Shown: one piece after another, positions 45,231 through 51,871 of the stretch
Layout of the letters: the number at the start of each line of letters is the position of its first letter
How positions within the stretch are numbered: the stretch's first letter is position 1
From: Antrodiella citrinella
Taxonomy: Eukaryota > Basidiomycota > Agaricomycetes > Polyporales > Steccherinaceae
Length of the DNA: 51,871 nt
NCBI GenBank assembly: GCA_004802725.1
Contig: SGPM01000192.1
Span: forward strand, 1 to 51,871
Direction: 5' to 3'
Position numbers and translations under genes: made by a program
Notes under the pieces: model-generated
Databases searched by the model: none
Told to the model about the DNA's origin: nothing
What the model saw: the letters and a program-made list of their open reading frames with translations, nothing else

Positions 45231-46515
45231 ATGGTGTGGAACAAGAGTACGTTGTTCCATGTTCACAATCACTCTGAGCCTGCTCATCGTTTGAACAGTG
45301 ATCGCTATGATCATTCTCGACATTCTGGACGGGACCTACGAGATACATCCCCGATAAACCGTCCTGACTACGGATCCATTCCGATATACACTAGAAACCC
45401 CTCAAAGAAGCCTTCGCAGCACCGCTATCTTCCGGTGATGATCGCAGTCGCCCTCTTTTTCGTTCTCGTGACTTTACAGCAAGTTGTATTCTACGCTCCC
45501 TATAAGCTGGAGAAGGGTGTTTGGCAACAGCAGCGTCAAGCACACGCTCTAGAGGTGAAGTCTTGGCAGCAGGAAAGGGAGGAGCGTATGCGGGAACGAG
45601 ACCAGCAGATGAAGGAGCGCCAGGCGTTCAAGGAGGAGCGAGAGCGGGAACGCCTCTTGTTTGAAGAGGAACGAGCGCGAGAGCGAGCTCAGCAAGAGAG
45701 GGTTCGTCGAGCATTCAAGGAGGAGCAAGCCCGGGAACACCAGTTGCTCAAGGAGGAACGTGCAGTGCGCCTTCGAGAACGCGAGGCATTCGAACAAGAA
45801 CGAGACCAATGGGAACAAGAGCGTATCGCACATAAGCCGTACTGGTCACCGCCTTGGCTTCATTCCACAGCGTGTCTTGCATACAATACCAGAATGTACA
45901 AGGCCCGTTTGCGGAATCTGCCATTAGACAGTGACTGGCTTGGGGCGTGCAGGTCGACTCCACTCGAACTGAACGGACATGTGCTCGCTACTCCAGAGAG
46001 CTGTGATCTATCGGTACGTGTTGGCACGATCTACACTAGGATCGACTGCTTAACCTAGTTTTCAGGACGACTATGTATACGGATCATGGAACATCGACTT
46101 TGATCAGCCGGAATGTCAGCCCCGATGGGGTGACTGGACTTGGGATAAGGTTCGTAGGAGTGCATCACGTTTAGAGCTCTCCACTAATCTATTTTTCGTT
46201 GTAGGGATGCATCAGACCAGGTGTACATGTGAGTAATACTGCCTCTATAATGTCTACAAGCTAATCTTGATTGTAGGCCCTCGAAGCACCTCTCTGGGGT
46301 CAAAAGTACGGGGATGATATATACGCAATGTGTAAGACGACACCCGGCGTCCTCGCCGGATGGCGGGACATGGGTTTGCCGATGCAGTGCAGGCAAGAGG
46401 TGAGTTTTGAGCCTTCATTCATAGTCTTCGCCGTGTTCAGAACACGAAACAACAGGGAGATAAAGATATCGGCATGGTTGGAAGGTGGGAGTTCCTTGAT
46501 GATCAATGTCGTTGA
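45231..46515 (+). CDS. Type II membrane protein with coiled coil and 8-Cys duplicated domain
   Basis: No named function is known to me; similar proteins occur in Agaricomycete genomes. Exons 45231-46013, 46066-46149, 46205-46228, 46277-46399 and 46456-46515 give 357 aa. A basic, His/Arg-rich cytosolic N-terminus (to about 65) precedes one membrane span (PVMIAVALFFVLVTLQQVVF), then a long charged Glu/Arg coiled coil (about 95-205; units like FKEERERER and FEEERARER). The C-terminal domain (about 215-357) contains eight cysteines in two similar halves: C, xRLRNLP...DWLGACRSTP, PESC, YGSWNIDFDQPEC; then GC, LWGQKYGDDIYAMCKTTP, MQC, VGRWEFLDDQC. Positive-inside topology would put the domain in the lumen or outside, consistent with disulfides. 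A 24-nt exon separates the two halves. Confidence 0.82.
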
Positions 46516-47434
46516 ATTGTTTGTGTGTGTATGGTGTGTCTTCGTCTTGCTGTCCTCTCGCTATCGTTTTCTTGCTCGAGTCGTCCTTGCTCTTGATATC
46601 AGCTATTGCTTTCTATGTCGTACCACGGTCTTGAAACATGTACCTGTAATCGTTTGTAGTTTTGAATCAATGTTCATTCCATATGATCTCATCTGTACGC
46701 GTACGTACGCGAAGACAGTGAGTACAAGAAACCGGTCCGAGCACTTCCAGCCAACCGCAACTTGAGTGAACTTCAAGTTCACGTCGTCGTTCACGTTCTA
46801 ACTTAAGTCTTGCTTTTCGCTTGCCAGTAGGCTGACCACCCCAAAATTCGGATTTGACGGTAGCTCCATGGTAACATGCAGCTGTACCTACTAAATATAC
46901 TTGACCAATCGAAGTCGGTGATCGCGAGAGAGGCAGTAGTGACAGGTGCGTCCGAGGATGTCGATTCTTCCAATCCGGCAACAACTTGAAAGAAATATTC
47001 TGATTCATATACACCTCACATGTAGAGGCCTCATGATAGCAACGATGTACATAATGCATTTCATATTTCCCAAATATGAACTGTGCTCGTATAGTGTGCA
47101 GGCAAACTTGACAAGATGGATAAAGACAATGACGTGTTCGACCATATTCCCTACGGAGAGAACTTCGCGGGTGCACTTGCGGCACACTTATACGATATCA
47201 GAGATTTCAGTACTATGACATGTACAGATGATCGTTTAGCTGCCAGTGTGTAAAGGGAGGGCTCGTTGGACAGTGAAAATCTTCCCTAGTGTATCTTGAC
47301 TGGTAACAACACAGTCCTCAAGTCGAGTGTATTGTATGTATGCGATTCGGTACAACCGGTAGTCAGGCCGAGTTCTAGGTGGAGGAAAGTATTTTGCTGG
47401 CACTGTTAGTATCTCATGTACTTAGTGCGTAGGG
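46516..47434. other. Gene-poor region
   Basis: No supported gene. A 17-nt palindrome (GTGAACTT-C-AAGTTCAC) lies at 46766-46782, followed by further GTTCACG repeats. Frames in both strands are short and domain-free. Confidence 0.4.
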
Positions 47435-47969
47435 TACACCGCCAACTTGTCCGCAGATGATACTAAGGTGAAGACCGACAGCTACCGGCGAGTCGACACC
47501 TGGCTGGGCTTGCCACAAGAGATGCGTAACACGTCAAGGAAGGGTAACCAGAGATACAATATGTGAAAGGTCAAAAGACAGAATTTGGGGATGCCTCGAT
47601 ATGAGGAGGTGAGAGGAGAGGAAAGAGTGAACATGAAATTTCTCTAAGTCCCAACGTCTATCATACATATACGGTCGCCGTCCACGGTTGTTCGGCTGAG
47701 GACGGCATACTACGGCAAAGTGTCGGAGAGTGAACATTTCTTGCAAAGATTCTTGCAAAGAGAGGGAGGAGTCCAAGCGCCGACGCCTGGCGGTCAGAAC
47801 TAGGTCCCAGCTGCTACCGGCCACTTATCGGACTGTGAACTATCTGTATAGCGCCTTGATTCTGTGGCTGTCTACCACCTGGTACTCGTCTGCCACGTAT
47901 CTAGACCCAGGTCTGTCGCGCATCATGCTTTTTTAGCTGCTGGTTGACTGAAGACAAGTTGGCGGTGTA
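47435..47969. mobile_element. MITE-like element with TA target duplication
   Basis: A perfect 15-bp inverted pair, CACCGCCAACTTGTC at 47437-47451 and GACAAGTTGGCGGTG at 47953-47967, bounds 531 bp. Each end is directly flanked by the dinucleotide TA (47435-47436 and 47968-47969), the insertion duplication typical of Tc1/mariner-type and some other cut-and-paste elements. The interior has no transposase-like frame, so this would be a non-autonomous copy mobilised in trans. Only one copy lies in the window, so the assignment rests on structure alone. Confidence 0.5.
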
Positions 47970-49213
47970 GCTCAAACTTGGATATGCTTCGAAGGATCAA
48001 CTTCACTTGCCTTTTTGGACGCGTACCCTCGTCGCGCTGAGTGACGCCACAGTTGTGAGTCCTCTGTTCCGCACATATATCAAAAGATCTGAACGTTTTG
48101 TATGTAAAGAAACGTGCTCAATCTACCATCAGGGCCCTCCTCGTGCTTGGACAAGTGTACGGTCATGATTTCTCTAGTAGAGCCGCCGATTCGTGCTGGA
48201 ATTGGACACCATGAAAGTCACTCAAAGATCCGTCATTCGGAGGACGGCTCCGGATCGATCAGAGATAAGCGGAGATCGTTCGAATAAATCGGGCAATCTG
48301 GTCAAAGCTGTCGCACATCAAGCACAAACAGCTCGGCCTGAGCCTTGCGCGGCGTGTGTCGACAATATGCAAGCCTGCGCACAACACAACTGTCAGATAG
48401 GAGTCGACGTCATAGAAGGTGATAAAACAGCTCCTGCAGAGTCGTCCTGATTGGTTGCAGTCCTTGTAGACCGGTCCGTGTGAAAGCTTGAATAGATCCT
48501 AGTCCTCGTGTACGACGCGTCAGCGACCAGATCATAGCAGAATATGTGGTTGGCGCGTGTCGTACGAGGTCAGCATGACCTCTTCTCGTCCGAGCTGTCC
48601 GCACAAGGTAGCACTTCGAAGGAAGCTGGCACTCTTAAAGTAACAAGACGGCTCAATTCAGAGGCAGAAGAGAGCCGGCCAAGGACGCAAAAGCAGGTTG
48701 CAGCGGAATCCACGCGTATTCAGTGTCTAATCTGCTTCCAAGTTGAGGACCAATATCAGCAGTGAGTTGCGGAAGACGTCGGAACTTGGAGAGTGCCAGC
48801 GAACAGCGACATCCGACATCATGAGGAAGGAGTGTGCCAAGAACTGTGCTTGACGAAGAACATCTGTAGAACGGAGCTGCATCGGATGTACTTCCTGTCT
48901 TGTCATACCAGTTTGGATTCAGTGCCGAGACCGAAGGAGTATTCAGAGACAATTCCAGAACAAGGAGAACGAGGAAGGGGACGAAGAGTTGTTGGGTTCA
49001 TCTTAGCCGCGCTGCGTATTCCAATTGGAGTCTCTATGGTGCGCCGATGGACAACGCTCGGTGATGGTGGCGTATGGTAGAGATGTCTGCTACCGTAAGC
49101 TTGGAGACGATATCGTGATACAACTCGAGCGTCGCGGAGAAAAGAGTGATATGAAAAGGCTGGGATTGGGCCACAGCGGCGAGAGACGGCAGATGACCGT
49201 GAAAGACGTGCAC
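47970..49213. other. Gene-poor region
   Basis: Short frames only. One at 48211-48450 (plus, 79 aa) carries a small cysteine cluster (PCAACVDNMQACAQHNC), but there is no splice-supported extension or family match, so it is not called as a gene. Confidence 0.35.
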
Positions 49214-49415
49214 AGCCAGGGTTGACGTCGATCTGGGAAAACGTCAGTGTGGTGTCTTAATCCGATAGATCAAGTGCTCACGGGTAATATTAGACAAACG
49301 TAACCACATGGTCATGAAGGTCGGATGGAGCCAAGGTCAACGTCTGTCTAAGACAATGCTGGTGTTGTGTCTCCAACAGAGAGATCAAGTGCTCACCGGG
49401 AGTGATGCTGGACAA
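49214..49415. repeat. Two imperfect direct repeats, 115-bp period
   Basis: Unit 1 starts AGCCAGGGTTGACGTC at 49214 and unit 2 AGCCAAGGTCAACGTC at 49329. Both contain AGATCAAGTGCTCAC exactly 115 bp apart (49267 and 49382) and a nearby GACAAA. On the minus strand the shared core reads GTGAGCACTTGATCT, which looks like a 5' splice site, so the unit may be a duplicated exon-intron segment of a decayed minus-strand gene. Confidence 0.55.
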
Positions 49416-50058
49416 AAATCTCCGGGAGTCGTTCACTGCCTAGGATGTGACATCAGCCTCTACAAATTCACGCACACAGATAAGACAAGAACTCACCTAC
49501 TGCCAACGGCGACAGTGCAGGCCACCGAGAACCCCGAGCTAAAACCAGCCCTCGCCACAACGCTCCATTTACGGGAACCCGGCTGGGTAGCAATACAGCA
49601 TTGCCACACAACCGGATTCCTGTAAAGAAAGAGGGCGGAATTAAGGAAGTTTGGGGGGGTCTGCGGTATTAAGGAAAGAGGTTTGTTTAAGGTGCGGCCA
49701 CCATGAGACAAGGTATCACTTGTGTGAAAAAAGGTCAGTGGGGAAAAATCACGAATGTCGGGGTGTCGAAGTGCCGTGGACGTGCTTGAGCGTGCTTGGA
49801 TTTGAGCGCAGCATGCGCTGGTGCAGGTCGTCAGAGGTCGGTCGCCTAGGCACCCAGCTATGACTAGCATAACTGGAGTGGGTTACTTGCTCTCTTGCGA
49901 TCCCCCGGGTCCTGTGATGCCAGCCTGCCTGTGAAAGGGAGCGGTGTGAGTACCAGGAACGACAACAAAAGAGACAACTTACTACTGGTGGGGCGTAGAT
50001 TAGCGACCCAGACGCTAAGGTCCGGAGGAGTTATAGAGAAGGTTTAAATGGGTGGATG

Positions 50059-50489
50059 TTAGGTGTCTCCACCGGCCCCGTAGCTCGTGTTACCACCGGG
50101 CGCAAGGGGCGAGGAAAAGTTGACGACGGACGAAGGGATTTTATACCTGGAGGGAGGCCAACCCCCGTGACTTTGTTGAACGAAACGTGACGCGGTCCAG
50201 GCCGATGCTTCTCTTAGTTGAAACGCGTTCTTGCATCCTTCCGGCTTCTTCCTGTAATAAATCGGCGAGAAGTTGAGCAGTATATCGCCCGTTATTCGCG
50301 ATGGCCAGCTCTGTGTACCTGAGTGGGGGCCCATCGTGAAGTCCGGCCACCCTCTCCCATTCCCAGATGTTGGAGGTTGGCCCGACGTGCCCATGACGAA
50401 CAGCGTGTCGCCATTGGAACCACGTCCACTGGCACCTGCGTTTGTCGAGAACCCTGATGGTAGCTTAAGCACATTTCTCTGCATAAAAG
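50059..50489 (-). pseudogene. Possible coding exon of unknown/decayed gene
   Basis: A minus-strand block after a fair acceptor (TTTTATGCAG at about 50490-50499) reads through 140 codons to a stop at 50059. It has Gly/Ser-rich text (GASGRGSNGDTLFVMGTSG), then ILLNFSPIYYRKKPEGC. I recognise no family. The block contains the dispersed repeat copy at 50327-50465, whose partner at 51023-51155 has shifted frames, suggesting gene decay after duplication. Coding status is doubtful. Confidence 0.2.
50327..50465. repeat. Dispersed direct repeat, copy A
   Basis: It shares GGGCCCATCGTGAAGTC, GGCCACCCTC, GTTGG-type and GTGTCGCCA blocks, and ACCTGCGTTTGT followed by AGCTT, in the same order and orientation, with copy B at 51023-51155. 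Differences are substitutions and short indels. The two copies are about 0.7 kb apart. Confidence 0.65.
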
Positions 50490-51022
50490 TTGTTCAGATA
50501 TCTTGGTATATGTGCAGAACAGAGGACTCACAAGTGTGGCGTCGCTCAGCGCGACGAGGGTGCGCGTCCGAAAAAGGCAAGTGAAGTTGAACTTTCGAAG
50601 CACGCGCTACGCGTTGACGACGTGAGCGCAGCTACGCCACCTTCCGTCCATCTTCGGGCATCGGAAACATGTGATAAAGCACCCGCGTGTGAATGAGAAG
50701 CCTTTGGCTGCATCGACGCGTCGCGAACTTGCAGAGAAGCAGATATGCACGGGTCCGAGCATTACAGCCACGTGATTTTGGTTCGGCGAGTTTGTTCCGT
50801 ACGTTCATCATCTCTGCGAGCAGACAATGAGTAGGAAAGGATGTTGCGAACGGGACAGTAATCCTGGGACCTGAGGTCAGCGAACACAGATCAAAGTCGA
50901 GAAAAGGCTGAGATACTGCCAATGATAGCTGCTTCAATTCTCAGCTAGACGTGTTCGCCGAAAACACAGACTCATCTGAGCATGACCGATCTTGTCGATA
51001 GTGTGTGCATAGAATCAGAGAC

Positions 51023-51155
51023 GGGCCCATCGTGAAGTCTGGCCACCCTCTGTTTCCAGACCACGTTGAAAGTTGGCCCGCGCCGTGCCCATGGCGAACA
51101 CCGTGTCGCCACTGGTGCCACTTTCACCTGCGTTTGTTGACCCGTATCGCAGCTT
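51023..51155. repeat. Dispersed direct repeat, copy B
   Basis: Second copy of the segment at 50327-50465, slightly shorter. It lies just downstream (relative to transcription) of the partial minus-strand membrane-protein gene. The duplication may therefore have involved that gene's 3' flank or a former neighbouring exon. Confidence 0.65.
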
Positions 51156-51267
51156 GTGGGCGGGAAGGAATGCAGAGGGTGTCACGTCTCCGAGGCGGTA
51201 GATAGAACGAATAGATCATAGGACTGCACTGTATGTATCACGAATGGAGGCTGGGTGGTGAGACGCG

Positions 51268-51871
51268 TCAGCTCAGAGGCCTGGCCGCCATCTCATGCAC
51301 CTCTCTGTCACTATCCGTAGATTCGTCTGTCTCTAGCAGCGAGCTACTTTGCCCCAAGTCGTTACTGCTTCCCAACGCGAACCCAAATTCTTCGAACCCA
51401 ATGAACGAGGCGACACCGTGTGCTTTCGACTGAACGTCGGTGGCGGTGGCGGGGTAGGCGTCGGAACTGGAAAGTGCAGACATGTCGGGACGTGTCGCCG
51501 CACGCCAGGTGCCCAAGCCTTGGCTCTGAACGTGGGTTATGCCGCTCTTTGAGCCCTTGGAGAGCACGACGCCACTGGAACCAGCTTCTCGTAGGTTGAG
51601 CATCAACCTAAGATTGAATGATAATGATATGAGGGTTTCTGAAGAATGGATGGACCGGTACAAAGACTGACCGGGCAACAAGCAGGGCTGTGATCCTATG
51701 AGTGAGGAACAGTGGTCAGTCTTCCATCGCACTTGACAGATATAGATCGACCTACATGCTTGCAAAAGGTGCGTTGATTGCACTCAGATCAGGCTAAAAA
51801 TACATCAAGAGCTCAGACGTTTCACCACGATGAAGAAGAGCGTACTGTGGCAACCTTTTGACAGTGATAAG
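51268..51871 (-). CDS. 3' end of a multi-pass membrane protein (DUF6533-like), cut by window edge
   Basis: Minus-strand exons 51846 to beyond the window edge, 51756-51793, 51672-51695 and 51268-51607 join in phase. They read PDLSAINAPFASM, ITALLVARLMLNLREAGSSG, and then a Ser-rich cytosolic tail ending at the TGA at 51268. A final hydrophobic helix followed by the string RLMLNLRE is typical of the 7-TM-like DUF6533/DUF6534 proteins that are abundant in Agaricomycetes (receptor-like, ligands unknown). The tail contains an acidic stretch (LLETDESTDSDREVHEMA). Most of the protein lies outside the window, so the family call rests on the last span only. The exon of 24 nt is unusually small. Confidence 0.5.

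Noticed and set aside
48211..48450. Small frame with a Cys cluster resembling a zinc motif
   Set aside because: Cys spacing does not match Zn2Cys6 or other known fingers and there is no continuation by splicing.
1..51871. tRNA, rRNA, CRISPR array, biosynthetic cluster, mating-type (HD1/HD2) locus
   Set aside because: No B-box-like cloverleaf, rRNA core, regular spacer array or clustered pathway enzymes were recognised. The single homeodomain gene lacks the divergent HD1/HD2 partner expected at a mating locus.

Overview
The window is nuclear DNA of a filamentous basidiomycete, most probably an Agaricomycete. Genes are densely packed and cut by many short introns (mostly 47-65 nt), with a phase-consistent GT...AG pair at nearly every junction. 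The gene set is typically fungal (Cox12, Rsr1-like GTPase, Uba4, Dpb11, Rix7), plus lineage-typical extras: MYND-finger protein, SRPK-like and HGD-type kinase relics, a Cys-rich membrane family and a 7-TM-like protein. The assembly is draft quality: ambiguous bases and a long N run lie between about 38.3 and 39.2 kb, and apparent frameshifts occur in three loci.

Left to right: 1-2.1 kb has no convincing gene. A homeodomain transcription factor (2132-3888, +) is followed by JJJ1 (5288-7426, +), COX12 (8138-8680, -), PRP18 (8879-10201, +), APC10 (10842-11835, -), UBA4 (12207-13805, +), a PITH-domain protein (15598-16545, -), a TUG/Ubx4-like UBX protein (17220-18262, +), an unknown Ser-rich protein (18435-19795, +), a secreted GPI-type cupredoxin (20499-21405, -), a SARAF homologue (21717-22818, +), an Rsr1/Rap-like GTPase (23991-24945, -), an SR-type cyclophilin (25289-26565, +), two kinase relics (26.6-28.1 kb, +), a Ser/Thr-rich single-pass membrane protein (28658 to about 31.6 kb, -), PPE1 (31925-33522, +), RIX7 (34077-36667, -), a MYND-finger gene running into the N gap (37059 to beyond 38881, +) and DPB11 (39300-42886, -).

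From 43 kb on the character changes. Two tandem copies of a fungal-specific membrane, coiled-coil and cysteine-rich family (43886-44683, N-terminally truncated, and 45231-46515, complete) are followed by about 5 kb of gene-poor, repeat-bearing DNA. This holds a MITE-like element with 15-bp terminal inverted repeats and a TA target duplication (47435-47969), a 115-bp-period imperfect repeat and a dispersed 135-bp duplication. The last bases hold the 3' end of a minus-strand membrane protein that continues past the window.

The housekeeping part alternates strands almost gene by gene, so seven pairs of 5' ends face each other across about 0.2-0.7 kb and probably share bidirectional promoters. 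The genes are not one pathway. They cover RNA splicing (PRP18, SR-cyclophilin), ribosome assembly (JJJ1, RIX7), ubiquitin and proteasome work (APC10, UBA4, PITH, UBX), cell-cycle and checkpoint control (DPB11, APC10, PPE1), polarity (RSR1) and respiration (COX12). I found no biosynthetic cluster, CRISPR array, rRNA or recognisable tRNA.
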